DNA of 64,000 nt, taken from contig LDXR01000003.1 in assembly GCA_001443495.1 (NCBI GenBank), positions 163,087 to 227,086 of the forward strand, in the 5' to 3' direction. Below are positions 10,307 to 19,618 of this stretch, piece by piece. The notes beneath the pieces are model-generated. The model worked only from the letters and a program-made list of their open reading frames with translations, was not told the origin of the DNA and made no database searches. The position numbers and the translations under genes were made by a program. Each line of letters begins with the position of its first letter. Position 1 is the stretch's first letter. The DNA is from a candidate division NC10 bacterium CSP1-5. GTDB taxonomy: Bacteria > Methylomirabilota > Methylomirabilia > Methylomirabilales > CSP1-5.

Positions 10307-11068
10307 GTGAGCGTGCGGACTACAGTCACCCTCGTCCTTGCTCTATTCTCGTTCGCGGCGGCAACCCCGCAGGCGACGAGCATCCCTTTTCCTGAAGAAC
10401 TCTTGAAGGGTGAGCAACGGAGGCCCGTGAAGGAGGTCGTGGAAGACTTCACCCTCCATCGACAGGTGGGCGGCCTCCGCCTGTTGGGGAGACAGTCGGT
10501 TTTTGAGTACCTGGTGGCACGCCCCGACTTCGCCGCGAGCCTGGCGCATGCGGCAGGGGTACTCAAGTACACCGTAACGCGCCAAGGGCCTGCGGAGTAT
10601 TGGGCGGATGACCACAAGGGGCTCACCGGCCGCCTCGAGATTCTTCAGGCCGCCGAGGGGCAAAAGGTCTTCTATGCCCAGGGGAGGTACAAGAAAGGGA
10701 TCATTCGCATCCCAGGCCGCGTTGCACTGGTCGTGCACTCTGCCGAGGGGAGAGAGGGGGACTCCTTCTATGTGGAGAACACCATTTCGGCCTTCGTCAG
10801 GGTGGACGCCGCGCTGCTCGATCCCCTCGCCCGCCTCTTCCGACCGATCGTGGAGCGCATCATGAACAATAAGGTCGCGTTTTTCTTCCGGAAGGCCAAC
10901 GAACTTTCCACCAAGCTCGCCCAGGACCCCGAGGCGGTCCTGCAAAAGCTTCCCCCCGACACCTGGCAGAAAGAGGTCGCAGAGCTCCGGATCCTCCTCA
11001 AGGCCGATCAAGCCGACATCGGCCATCGCCGCCAGGCTCAAACTCGTCTGAGCCGAACATCCCCCTAA
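10307..11068 (+). CDS. predicted secreted protein of unknown function
   Basis: The 253-residue product begins with a hydrophobic signal-peptide-like stretch (TTVTLVLALFSFAAATPQA) with a plausible cleavage near residue 22. The body is mixed alpha/beta with no motif I recognise. The segment LDPLARLFRPIVERIMNNKV is likely helical. The start is GTG 10307 or, with better GGAG spacing, GTG 10313. It is an isolated plus-strand gene between minus-strand neighbours, with a hairpin after it. Confidence 0.7.
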   Translation: MSVRTTVTLVLALFSFAAATPQATSIPFPEELLKGEQRRPVKEVVEDFTLHRQVGGLRLLGRQSVFEYLVARPDFAASLAHAAGVLKYTVTRQGPAEYWADDHKGLTGRLEILQAAEGQKVFYAQGRYKKGIIRIPGRVALVVHSAEGREGDSFYVENTISAFVRVDAALLDPLARLFRPIVERIMNNKVAFFFRKANELSTKLAQDPEAVLQKLPPDTWQKEVAELRILLKADQADIGHRRQAQTRLSRTSP

Positions 11069-11106
11069 CGTGCTGACCGGGCACTGAGCACGGCGTAAAA
11101 GCAAGA

Positions 11107-11133
11107 CGCCCGAGGGCACATGCCCGTCGGGCG
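11107..11133. terminator. strong hairpin between convergent genes
   Basis: CGCCCGAGGGC and GCCCGTCGGGCG flank a short ACAT loop in the gap between the convergent genes ending at 11068 and 11179. The stem is GC-rich and symmetrical, so it could serve both directions. There is no clear T-run, so intrinsic termination is uncertain. Confidence 0.45.
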
Positions 11134-11178
11134 ACACGAATCCCGTCACGTCCTCTTGGGAGACTTCGACCCAGGCAT

Positions 11179-11940
11179 TTACTTGCCGAAGAGGCCCTTG
11201 AGCTTTTCGCCGAGGCCCTTTCCGCCTCCCGCGGCGCCCTCGGCCTCCTTCCGGGCCTTCTCGGCGAGCCCCTTGATATCGACGTTCGCCACGGCCTTCG
11301 CCGCATTGCGATTCACTTCTTCCAGGATCTTTTCGACCACATCGGCCATCGAGACCCCCTGGCCCTTCTTGCCGATGTCCCTCATCTCTATGTCGGGCAG
11401 CACCACGGTGGTCGACTGAGCCTGGAGCGGCACGCCAACGCTCACGTTGAGCTTCGATTTCTCCACGCGGAGTCTGTCGATGATGACCTTCTTCCCACCC
11501 CCCTGGGCCTGCGGCGTTCCTGATCCATCCTTGGCCCCAGCACCAGCGTAGGCCTCGACATTCTTCTGGAGAGCCGCCAGATTGCTGCCCCTCGGACCCA
11601 GCTCATAGGTGATCTCCGGTGCGCTGATGACGATCTCCCGGATGGCGACCGTATCCGAGAGCAGCGAGCGAACATCGAGGGACACACTCATCGCGCCCAG
11701 CGTAAACGCGCTGGGCGTCTTGAAGCCCTGCGGGTTTCCCACGATCAAGTTGGACAGCGACGCGTTTCCCGAGAAGGGAGAGACGTTCACACTGCCAAGC
11801 TTGACCTCGCTCTTGGTGGCCTGGGGGCCGTACGTCTCCACCGCCGACCGGATCACCCGATTGAGCGAGAGATACAGAAATACGAGCCCGCCCACAATCA
11901 GCACAACGACAATGACACCGATCAGCATGAGCCTTTTCAC
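11179..11940 (-). CDS. AsmA-like inner-membrane anchored protein
   Basis: A 253-residue protein with an N-terminal membrane anchor (LMLIGVIVVVLIVGGLVFLYL) and a periplasmic region with the AsmA/DUF748-type pattern (VKLGSVNVSPFSGNASLSNL, IREIVISAPEITYEL, IIDRLRVEKSKLNVS). The C-terminus is a Lys/Ala/Gly-rich helix. AsmA-like proteins act in outer-membrane lipid transport or envelope biogenesis. The start is a GTG, with an ATG four codons later as an alternative. It stands alone. Confidence 0.7.
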   Translation of the reverse strand: MKRLMLIGVIVVVLIVGGLVFLYLSLNRVIRSAVETYGPQATKSEVKLGSVNVSPFSGNASLSNLIVGNPQGFKTPSAFTLGAMSVSLDVRSLLSDTVAIREIVISAPEITYELGPRGSNLAALQKNVEAYAGAGAKDGSGTPQAQGGGKKVIIDRLRVEKSKLNVSVGVPLQAQSTTVVLPDIEMRDIGKKGQGVSMADVVEKILEEVNRNAAKAVANVDIKGLAEKARKEAEGAAGGGKGLGEKLKGLFGK

Positions 11941-12211
11941 CGTCTTTCCCCTCCATCGATGCGGATTGTTTGGCCAGATGCGAACAGCGTTGAGGCGTGA
12001 AGAGGTGTGCGCGAATATACCGGGAAGCGCTTCTGTTTGTCAAACCCGTACGAAGGTCGGGGTTGAATCCCGGATTCTCGCTCGGCCTGCCGGTCAGGGG
12101 TCGGGTCTCAGCGCCCGCGCGCGGAGGAAGTGCACCAGGTTGGTCATCAGGGGCATCGGCGTTCGGAGAATCCCCCGGGGAGGCTTCGTTGAAGGGGCTC
12201 GCCCGCAGACC

Positions 12212-14368
12212 TCACGGTGCGCGATGCCCCTCGAACCCGCAGCTCTTTCCGCCAACGGCGGGCAGGTACAGTTCGAGCAGGTAGTCCTTCACCATGCGGT
12301 CGCTGTTGAACCGCCAGCCCAGTGTTTTGATCGCATGCTTCATCCGCCGTACCCACCGGACGGGGACGCCGTGCTCGTTGCGGTCGTAGAACTCCGGGAC
12401 CACTTGCTCCTCGAGCACCCGGTAGAGTGCCTCCGCGTCGCGGGCCCGCTGAACCGCGGGGTCGGCGTGCTCACGGCCGCCGCTGATGGTGAAGCCGTTC
12501 AGTCCATCGGCAGCCTCCGCCCACCAGCCGTCGAGGACAGAACAGTTCAGCCCGCCGTTCAGCAGCACCTTTTGCCCGCTCGTGCCGCAGGCCTCCTTGG
12601 GATGCTCGGGCGTATTGAGCCAGAGGTCCACACCCTGCACCAGGTGGCGCGCCACCCACATATCATAGTCCTCGATGAAGGCAATTCTCGTCCGGAACCG
12701 CGGGTCCCTCATCAGCTCGCAGATCTGCTGGATGAGCCGCTTGCCTTCATGGTCCTGTGGATGGGCCTTGCCCGCGAAGACGATCTGGGCAGGTCGGTCC
12801 GGGTGATTGAGGATAGCGTCGAGGCGCCCCAGATCTGACAGGATCAAGGTTGCGCGCTTGTAGGCGGCGAACCGGCGGCTGAAGCCGATGGTCAGGATCC
12901 CGTCATCGAGGGCGGCCACAGTAACGTGGGCGGGATCGGTCCCGCGCAGGCGGGCGAGGCGGAGGGCGAGCCGGCGGCGGACGAACCGGATCAGGCCATG
13001 CCGCAAGACCTGGTGCTCCTCCCAGAGCTCGGTATCGCTGACCCTGTCGATATCCTGCCAGAACTCATAGAAGCTCATCCGGGTCTCCCACAGCTTGCCC
13101 AGGTGTCTGACGTAGAGGCGAGACATGCTGGGCGCCAGCCACGATTTCGCATGGACGCCATTCGTGATATGCCCGATCGGCACCTCGCTCTCCTCCCGGC
13201 CTGGCCAAACGGCCTTCCACATCCTGCGGGAGGTCTCGGCGTGCAGGGCGCTGACCGCGTTCCGCCGCCGCGAGAGCCTGAGACCCAGCACCGTCATGCA
13301 AAAGGGCCCGGAATGATCATCGGGCCGGATGCGGCCCAGGGCCATGAACTCCTCAAGGCCTATGCCGCACTCCACGATAAGCCAGCCGAGGTTCGCCTTG
13401 ATCAGGTCGGGAGCGAATCGGTCATGCCCGGCGTCAACAGGGGTGTGCGTGGTGAAGACGGTTCGCCGCTTGACGTTCTCGAGTGCCGTGTCGTAGTCCT
13501 CTCCCTGCTCCTTCATCCGCAGCCGAAGCGCCTCGAGTGGGGCAAAGGTACAGTGGCCCTCGTTGAGATGCAGGACCGCGGGTTCGATCCCTATCGCCCG
13601 CAGCGCGCGATAGCCTCCGATGCCGAGGACGATCTCTTGGCGGATGCGCATTGTCTCGCCCCCGCCGTAGAGGACGCGGGTCATCTCGCGGTCGGCTTGA
13701 CCGTTGTCCTCGATATCCGAATCCAGTAGGAACAAGCGCACGCGGCCCACATTGAGCTGCCAGATCTGCAGCCTGACATCGTGGTCCCCCGTCCGCACCG
13801 CCACAATCACGGGGTGCCCCTTGCCGTCGAGCACCTGGCTGATGGGCATCGTCTCGATGCGAGAGCTGGGGTAGCTTTCCTGCTGCCACCCATTCTCGTC
13901 GATCCGCTGGCTGAAGTAGCTGTGCCTGTAAAAGAGGCCAACGCCTACCATCGGAATGTTCAGGTCCGAAGCGCTCTTGAGGTGGTCCCCCGCCAGGATC
14001 CCCAGGCCGCCGCAATAGACCGGCAGCGATTCGTGCAGGCCGAACTCCGCACAGAAGTAGGCCACCGGTTGCCGCCACAAAGGGCCGGCGTGCTTCTGGC
14101 CGAAACTCTGCGAGGGATTGAGGTATTCCCCGAGGCGCCGAAACTGGAAGTTGATGCGGCTCTCGATGGCCTTTCCTTCGACACGAGTGGCGAGTTCTTC
14201 ATCATTCAGGTTCCCGAGAAAAACGACGGGATTGTGGCTGGAGTGGCGCCACAGATCCGGGTCGATGTCGCGAAAGATCTCTACGACCTCTGGCTCCCAG
14301 GTCCACCAGAGATTCTGCGCCATCTCGGCGAGGCGCCGCCGCAGCACGGCTGCTTTGTTCTCACCCAT
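12212..14368 (-). CDS. glgP: alpha-glucan (glycogen/maltodextrin) phosphorylase, GT35 with DUF3417 domain
   Basis: Releases glucose-1-phosphate from alpha-1,4-glucans. The N-terminal ~110 residues match DUF3417 (QNLWWTWEPEVVEIFRDIDP, HNPVVFL). The catalytic part contains CAEFGLHESLPVYCGGLG, HLNEGH, FTTHTPVDAGHD, and the PLP-lysine region EACGTSGQKVLLNGGLN with the lysine at about residue 600. At 718 residues it is of the shorter, Thermotoga AgpA-like type rather than the ~815-residue GlgP. It is monocistronic here. The 270 bp on its 3' side contain no gene I can support. Confidence 0.92.
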   Translation of the reverse strand: MGENKAAVLRRRLAEMAQNLWWTWEPEVVEIFRDIDPDLWRHSSHNPVVFLGNLNDEELATRVEGKAIESRINFQFRRLGEYLNPSQSFGQKHAGPLWRQPVAYFCAEFGLHESLPVYCGGLGILAGDHLKSASDLNIPMVGVGLFYRHSYFSQRIDENGWQQESYPSSRIETMPISQVLDGKGHPVIVAVRTGDHDVRLQIWQLNVGRVRLFLLDSDIEDNGQADREMTRVLYGGGETMRIRQEIVLGIGGYRALRAIGIEPAVLHLNEGHCTFAPLEALRLRMKEQGEDYDTALENVKRRTVFTTHTPVDAGHDRFAPDLIKANLGWLIVECGIGLEEFMALGRIRPDDHSGPFCMTVLGLRLSRRRNAVSALHAETSRRMWKAVWPGREESEVPIGHITNGVHAKSWLAPSMSRLYVRHLGKLWETRMSFYEFWQDIDRVSDTELWEEHQVLRHGLIRFVRRRLALRLARLRGTDPAHVTVAALDDGILTIGFSRRFAAYKRATLILSDLGRLDAILNHPDRPAQIVFAGKAHPQDHEGKRLIQQICELMRDPRFRTRIAFIEDYDMWVARHLVQGVDLWLNTPEHPKEACGTSGQKVLLNGGLNCSVLDGWWAEAADGLNGFTISGGREHADPAVQRARDAEALYRVLEEQVVPEFYDRNEHGVPVRWVRRMKHAIKTLGWRFNSDRMVKDYLLELYLPAVGGKSCGFEGHRAP

Positions 14369-14503
14369 TCGAGCTCTCCATCATCAGGGACAGGTGAACA
14401 GGGTCACCCGGTATGCGATAAAGCATACTTCGTGCCACCCAGGAAGCATCAAGGGTAGCGAAGGCTATCCCGGTAGGGTTTCAGCTGACGTGTCACACCG
14501 GGG

Positions 14504-15172
14504 CTAGAAGCCGATGCTGCCCTGGTAGCCGAATTCGAATCCGATGTTGGGCCCTCCGGGGAACAGGGGCGGCGGCCACACGTGCAGATACCTGGCCACC
14601 AGGAGTGGTTCGGTGTCGCTCACCACGGGCGGTTCGACGCCGCTCACCCCGGGCGGGGACTGATCGGGAATTGTCCCAGAAGGCCCGGCACGACCTTGCA
14701 CTTCTCCGACGACTGTGATGAGTCGGCCGGGGTCGAGCTGATCCACGCCCTCGTCAAGGCGGACCACCACCGCAAATCTTCCCCGAGGGGCCCGATCCAG
14801 TCGCGGCCGGTCGCGAAACCCCAGCGGTCGCTCCAAGACCGCAACCTCAATCCACTCGCCCCAAGGCCTCAAGGCGAGGACCTCGCCGCCCAATATGAGC
14901 AGGGTGCCGGCGTAACGCTCCGGCGCCCGCTGAAGCAGAGCAAAGGGAACCGATCGCGCCTGATCCCTCAGCCCGTCCGGAATCACGGAGGCACAGGCAA
15001 CCAGGGTGACCGCACACAGGAAGAGCCCGAGGCTTAGCCCACCTCTCGTGGTGAGCGACGTCGAACCACTTCTGGTGAGCTCTATCGCACCACCCGTGGT
15101 GAGCACGGTCGAACCATCCGTCTCTACCGACCCGTGTCTTGCGCCGCAGCGGCAGTGTAACTTCGTTACCAT
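14504..15172 (-). CDS. Slp-family outer-membrane lipoprotein, with repeat-encoded ends
   Basis: The core resembles Slp lipoproteins: a hydrophobic signal with lipobox LVAC (C60 counted from ATG 15172), then DQARSVPFALLQRAPERYAGTLLILGGEV and RFAVVVRLDEGVDQLDPGRLITVVGEV. The ~40 residues between the start codon and the signal peptide, and residues near SGVEPPVVSDTEP at the C-terminal side, are encoded by 24-bp repeat units. A lipoprotein signal beginning about 45 residues in is unusual. Translation may really start at an internal GTG, or the repeat has grown between start and signal. Confidence 0.75.
   Translation of the reverse strand: MVTKLHCRCGARHGSVETDGSTVLTTGGAIELTRSGSTSLTTRGGLSLGLFLCAVTLVACASVIPDGLRDQARSVPFALLQRAPERYAGTLLILGGEVLALRPWGEWIEVAVLERPLGFRDRPRLDRAPRGRFAVVVRLDEGVDQLDPGRLITVVGEVQGRAGPSGTIPDQSPPGVSGVEPPVVSDTEPLLVARYLHVWPPPLFPGGPNIGFEFGYQGSIGF
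14607..14650. repeat. two 24-bp-spaced GGTTCGAC...GCTCACC units
   Basis: Two units (starts 14607 and 14631, exactly 24 bp apart) read GGTTCGGTGTCGCTCACCAC and GGTTCGACGCCGCTCACCCC. They lie inside the 3' part of the Slp-family gene and encode part of its C-terminal region. They are inverted relative to the three units at 15048-15115. Confidence 0.75.
15048..15115. repeat. three 24-bp-spaced GTGGTGAGC...GTCGAACC units
   Basis: Units start at 15048, 15072 and 15096: GTGGTGAGCGACGTCGAACC, CTGGTGAGCTCTATCGCACC and GTGGTGAGCACGGTCGAACC. The period is exactly 24 bp (eight codons), so the array stays in frame and gives the repeating peptide GST.LTT.GG on the minus strand. It lies between the start codon and the signal peptide of the Slp-family gene. 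Confidence 0.8.
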
Positions 15173-15257
15173 CGAGAATCAACTCCGAACCGCGATTGAT
15201 GCATCCGCCGATCTCTGGGGTGGCCGACCGGATTCGGTTGAAGGGAGCGATTGAGGG

Positions 15258-16883
15258 TCAAGCCAAATCTGGGGGGACCCGTAAGGACATTGGAACCTCG
15301 ACGACGGTCACGGTGCTTCGCCTGAGGGCTCGTTCGAGGGCCACGCCTATCTCATCGAGGGAATGGAGCCTCTCTGCTTCGGCTCCAAACGATGTCGCCA
15401 GGCGAACGAAATCCGGGTTGGCTAACTTCTCATCCCCGTCAAGCTGACCTTCTTTTCGCTGCCCGTAGTCCACGACCCCGAAGGCATTGTCGTTAAAGAG
15501 GAGGACCGGGATCGCCACATGGTATCTGGCCGCTGTGGCCAACTCGTGACAGGAAAAGAGAAACCCCCCATCGCCGCACAGCGCAACCACCGGACGCTCG
15601 GGTTTCGCGATCTTCGCGCCGATCGCGGCTGGGAGGCCGAAACCGATCGTTCCGCTCCCCATAGGCCAGAGGAAGGTCCTGGGCTCGCGGACTTCGAAGT
15701 ACCTCCGCGTCCAATAGGTCGCGACCGTCGAATCATTGGCAACGATGGCGTCGCCTGGCAGCGCTGCTCGCAGATCATCGAGCAGCTTCATTTCTTGCGG
15801 GAAACCCCTTCGGAGCGCCTCCAGCACCTGCCGCTTGACCCTAGTCACCTCTGATCGCGCAAACCCTTGCGGGCGGAACGGGCGTTTTCTCACCTGCTCC
15901 AGCATGGCCGCGAGCGTCGTCTTGGCATCCCCGACCACCTCAACGCCGCTGCGCGCTCTCATAGCCGGATGCGTCTTCGAAAATTGCTGCTCGTCGATAT
16001 CAATTCTCACCCAGCAGGGAGGCAATCGTAACGACCACTTGCCTGTTGATCGATTGCTGAATCTCGTCCCGATGACCACCGCAAGGTCCGCTTGCTCGAG
16101 TAATGGGCGGACGGCAGCCTCTGTCCCGAGGTTTGCCAGAGAGAGCTCGTGGACCTCCGGTATCACTCCCTTCCCTTTGATGCTGGTCAACACAGGGGCG
16201 TTCAGCAGTTCGGCCATTTGCGCCACGACCTGGCCTGCCCCAGAAGCGATCGCCCCACCTCCGGCATAAATCAGAGGCCGCTTGGCGGCCACAATGACAT
16301 CGACCGCTTCGCTCAGCCTTTGGGCATCGGGGACCGGCGGTTGGCCCGCGGCCGGCTGATACGCCAGCCGGACATCGACCTCGCCCTTCAGGATGTCGTC
16401 CGGAACCTCCAGGCCGTACGGCCTCGGCCTTCCGCTGGCCATCCCGTTAAAGATCTCCCTGATCGTGGCAGGAATGTCGCGTGCGGAGGTTATATCGTAG
16501 CAGGCCTCAGTTACATTCGCGATCAGACCGTGCTGGTTCTTTACCTCGTGGAGATCCCCCCAGCCTTTCTGCAGATGCTTCCGCTCGATCTGGCTGGCGA
16601 TCAGCAAGACAGGGGACGAGCTGGCGTACGCCTCCTGGATTCCGACCATCGTGCATGCCGCGCCGGCACCTGTGGCCGCCATCACCACCCCGACTCCTCC
16701 GGTCACCCGCGCGTAGGCATCAGCCATGAAGGCCGCAGATTGCTCATGGCGCACCTCAATGAATCGAATGCCCCGTCCTTTGACGGCGTGGGCAAGCGAC
16801 GTAATGTGGAGGCCGCGTATGCCAAACGCGACCTCGACCCCTTGTGCCTTCAGGCATTCGGCAATTGCCTCTGCGCCAGTCAT
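15258..16883 (-). CDS. thiamine-diphosphate enzyme, acetolactate synthase/2-oxoacid decarboxylase-like
   Basis: The 541-residue protein has the three-domain layout of the ThDP family. The catalytic Glu region is RHEQSAAFMADAYARVTG (~residue 47). The central domain has GGGAIASGAGQVVAQMAE and the ThDP/Mg motif GDGGFLFSCHELATAARY ends in NDNAFG. It could be an acetolactate synthase homologue, but no small subunit or other ilv gene is nearby. As third gene of an operon with an aldehyde dehydrogenase and a class III aminotransferase it may instead decarboxylate a 2-oxo acid (compare AruI of arginine breakdown). Function is inferred from context only. Confidence 0.8.
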   Translation of the reverse strand: MTGAEAIAECLKAQGVEVAFGIRGLHITSLAHAVKGRGIRFIEVRHEQSAAFMADAYARVTGGVGVVMAATGAGAACTMVGIQEAYASSSPVLLIASQIERKHLQKGWGDLHEVKNQHGLIANVTEACYDITSARDIPATIREIFNGMASGRPRPYGLEVPDDILKGEVDVRLAYQPAAGQPPVPDAQRLSEAVDVIVAAKRPLIYAGGGAIASGAGQVVAQMAELLNAPVLTSIKGKGVIPEVHELSLANLGTEAAVRPLLEQADLAVVIGTRFSNRSTGKWSLRLPPCWVRIDIDEQQFSKTHPAMRARSGVEVVGDAKTTLAAMLEQVRKRPFRPQGFARSEVTRVKRQVLEALRRGFPQEMKLLDDLRAALPGDAIVANDSTVATYWTRRYFEVREPRTFLWPMGSGTIGFGLPAAIGAKIAKPERPVVALCGDGGFLFSCHELATAARYHVAIPVLLFNDNAFGVVDYGQRKEGQLDGDEKLANPDFVRLATSFGAEAERLHSLDEIGVALERALRRSTVTVVEVPMSLRVPPDLA

Positions 16884-16920
16884 CCTGTCACTCCGCGGCG
16901 TGCAGCGGTTTGGAACGGTA

Positions 16921-18123
16921 CTAGGAGAGGCTCACGACCTGTTCGAGGGCGGCGTCCAGAATCGCCACGGCCTGGTCCACATCTTCGCGTCCGATGATCA
17001 GGGGCGGCATGAATCGGATCGTTTGGGGTGGAAGGGGGTTTATCAAGAGGCCTAGTGCGCGGCAGGCCTTGACCACCTGCAGCGCTATCGGTCCGCTCAA
17101 CTCCACCGCCAGGAGCAGGCCCCGGCCGCGAACCGCCTTCACGATCGTCCACTTCTCTTGCAGGGCCAGGAGTCGCTCGTTGAAGTAGCTCCCCACGGCC
17201 GCGGCGTTGCCGGATAGATCCTTCTCGAGGATGTGTCGGAAGACCGCGGTGGCCACAGCACAGCAGAGGGCATTGCCCCCAAAGGTGGACCCGTGATCCC
17301 CCGGTCCGAAGCAGGCGGCCCGGTCCCTGACTAGGATCGAGGCGATGGGGACGCCGCCCCCCAGGCCTTTGCCTAGCGTCATGATGTCTGGTTTGATCCC
17401 AGACTGCTCATAGCCCCACAGGGTCCCTGTTCGGCCGCATCCGGTTTGGACTTCATCAAGGATCAGGAGAAGTCCGCGCTCGTCGCAGAGCTGTCGGACA
17501 TCCTTCAGGTAGCGGTCTCCCGGGACATGGACCCCGCCCTCCCCCTGAATCGGCTCAAGAAGAACGGCGCAGGTCTTGTCGCTCACGGCGGCTCGAAGCG
17601 CCTCGGCATCGTCGTACGGAACGTGGCTGAATCCTTCAGGGAGAGGGGTGAAGGGGGCTTGGTGCTCCGGCTTTCCCGTTGCCGCCACCATGGCCAACGT
17701 GCGACCGTGGAAGGCGCGAAACGTCGAGATCACCCCATACGCCCCGTTGAGATGTCGCTTGCCGTACTTCCGGGCCAGCTTCACTGCACCCTCGTTGGCC
17801 TCGGCCCCGCTGTTACACAAGAAGACCTTGTCGAGACCGCTCACCGAGGCCAGGAGCTCTGCCAACTCAATCTGGGGGATGGTGTAGACGTCGTTGCTCG
17901 CCAGGATCAGGCGTTCTGCCTGTTCCTTCAGCGCGTTGAGGATAACCGGGTGGCTATGCCCGAGGCTGCACGCAGCCCAGCCGGCGATGAAGTCGAGATA
18001 CTCCCTCCCCATCTCGTCCCAGACCTTCGCGCCCGCCCCCCGCACAATGGTGACCCCCAGACGCCGATGGCCGGTGTCCATGAAATACTGTTGTTCGAGC
18101 TTGACCCAGTCCCTCATCTTCAT
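16921..18123 (-). CDS. class III pyridoxal-phosphate aminotransferase (ArgD-like)
   Basis: A 400-residue enzyme of the acetylornithine/omega-aminotransferase family. Visible motifs are FIAGWAACSLGHSHP, FLCNSGAEANEGAVKLARKY, AFHGRT, LLEPIQGEGGV, LILDEVQTGCGRTG and the PLP-lysine segment TLGKGLGGGVP, followed by HGSTFGGNAL. It resembles ArgD strongly but is not next to arginine genes; it follows the aldehyde dehydrogenase by 4 bp and precedes the ThDP enzyme by 37 bp. It could therefore be a catabolic omega- or ornithine-type transaminase. Confidence 0.88.
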   Translation of the reverse strand: MKMRDWVKLEQQYFMDTGHRRLGVTIVRGAGAKVWDEMGREYLDFIAGWAACSLGHSHPVILNALKEQAERLILASNDVYTIPQIELAELLASVSGLDKVFLCNSGAEANEGAVKLARKYGKRHLNGAYGVISTFRAFHGRTLAMVAATGKPEHQAPFTPLPEGFSHVPYDDAEALRAAVSDKTCAVLLEPIQGEGGVHVPGDRYLKDVRQLCDERGLLLILDEVQTGCGRTGTLWGYEQSGIKPDIMTLGKGLGGGVPIASILVRDRAACFGPGDHGSTFGGNALCCAVATAVFRHILEKDLSGNAAAVGSYFNERLLALQEKWTIVKAVRGRGLLLAVELSGPIALQVVKACRALGLLINPLPPQTIRFMPPLIIGREDVDQAVAILDAALEQVVSLS

Positions 18124-18127
18124 GTGA

Positions 18128-19618
18128 TTACACCTCGGCGCTCATCCCCTGCGCCATCTTGATCTCTCGGCCGTGATTGACGGTCCAGGCCACCTTGTGC
18201 GTCACCACATCCAGCAGAGGCCAAGAGGCGGGCATCCCGGTCCCGCTCTTTTTCACCCCGCCGAACGGGAGATGCACCTCGGCCCCGATGGTGGGCAGGT
18301 TCCAGTAGCCGACCCCGAACTCGCAGGCTTCCTGGAGGAGGCGTGCGGTCCGGTAATCTTCGGTGATGGCCGAAAAGGCCAACCCGTACTCCACGTCGTT
18401 ATGGATCGCACCCGCCTCTTCCAGGCTCCGGAAGGGGATCAGGGCCACGTGCGGGCCAAAGACCTCTTCATGGAGGACGCGGGCGTCGCGGCGATGGGCC
18501 ATGCGGTAGATGAAGGGGCTGCAGAAGTATCCGTTTCGATACTCCCCCTCCTCCAGGCGCCCCCCATCGAGCAGGATCTCCGCCCCCTCGTCCTTGGCGA
18601 GCTGATTGTAGAAACCGACCTTCTTCACCGCCGCCTCATTGATTACGGGCCCCATGAAGACCTGCTGATCCATCGGATCGCCAATGATGATTCGTTTCGC
18701 CATGGCCACGAAGGCCTTCGCAAACTCTTTCATCCGACTCTCATGGATGATGAGGCGCGAAGCAGAGGTGCACCGCTGGCCGGTCGTCTTGAACGCGCTC
18801 AGGATCGCCGCCCGGACCGCCAGCTCGAGATCGGCGTCCGCGCAGATGATCATGGCGTTCTTCCCCCCCATCTCGCAGGCGCACATCTTGCGGTAATCTT
18901 TGGCACAGGCCTCTTTGATCCTCGCCCCCACCTCGTAGGAGCCTGTAAACAGCACCACCTCGACGTCCGGGTGCACCACCAGGGGCCATCCGACCTCCTC
19001 TCCCATCCCCTGGACCAGGTTGAGCACCCCGGGGGGAAGTCCGGCACGCTCGAAGCATTCGACAATCTTTTCCCCCACAAGGGGGGTCTCTTCGGAGGGC
19101 TTGAAGACCACCGTATTGCCTTCGAGGAGGGACGGGGTGATGAGCCAGATGGGAATGGCAAAGGGGAAGTTCCAGGGGGTGATGACCGACACCACGCCCT
19201 TCGGTTTGCGAAGCATGTAGGCGTCCTTTTCCGCGATCTCCGAGGGGAGGGCCTGCCCATAGGGCATCCGCGCGTGTCCGAACATGTACTGGGCCATGTG
19301 GATCCCTTCGACGACATCGGCCCGTGCCTCGTTGATGGCCTTGCCTGCCTCGCGCGCCACCAGCCGGGCCATCTCGTCGGCCCCGGCCTTCACGATATCG
19401 ACGAACCGCTCAATCGCCTCCCCCCGCTTTATGCGGGACAAGGCGCGCCAGGCGGGGAAGGCCTCCTTGGCCGAGGCGACCGCCTGCTCTGCATCTTCCC
19501 GATGGGACAGGGGGACTCGACCCAAGACCTCTCCGGTCTGCGCTGGATTTCGACTCTCATACTCGCTTCCACCTTTGGCACTGACCCATTTTCCGGCGAT
19601 GTAGTTCTTTCCCTGCAC
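18128..19618 (-). CDS. NAD(P)-dependent aldehyde dehydrogenase
   Basis: A member of the ALDH superfamily (about 496 residues). It shows VISVITPWNFPFAIP-like nucleotide-binding sequence (VVSVITPWNFPFAIPIW), the general-base Glu in CEMGGKNAMI and the catalytic Cys in TTGQRCTSASR (near residue 283), then EEVFGPHVALIPF. GTG 19618 with a GGGAGGGGGGAG purine run upstream gives the usual N-terminus (GKNYIAGKW); a TTG at 19642 is less likely. It is first in the three-gene operon. The substrate is unknown; aminoaldehydes or semialdehydes would fit the aminotransferase neighbour. Confidence 0.9.
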   Translation of the reverse strand: MQGKNYIAGKWVSAKGGSEYESRNPAQTGEVLGRVPLSHREDAEQAVASAKEAFPAWRALSRIKRGEAIERFVDIVKAGADEMARLVAREAGKAINEARADVVEGIHMAQYMFGHARMPYGQALPSEIAEKDAYMLRKPKGVVSVITPWNFPFAIPIWLITPSLLEGNTVVFKPSEETPLVGEKIVECFERAGLPPGVLNLVQGMGEEVGWPLVVHPDVEVVLFTGSYEVGARIKEACAKDYRKMCACEMGGKNAMIICADADLELAVRAAILSAFKTTGQRCTSASRLIIHESRMKEFAKAFVAMAKRIIIGDPMDQQVFMGPVINEAAVKKVGFYNQLAKDEGAEILLDGGRLEEGEYRNGYFCSPFIYRMAHRRDARVLHEEVFGPHVALIPFRSLEEAGAIHNDVEYGLAFSAITEDYRTARLLQEACEFGVGYWNLPTIGAEVHLPFGGVKKSGTGMPASWPLLDVVTHKVAWTVNHGREIKMAQGMSAEV

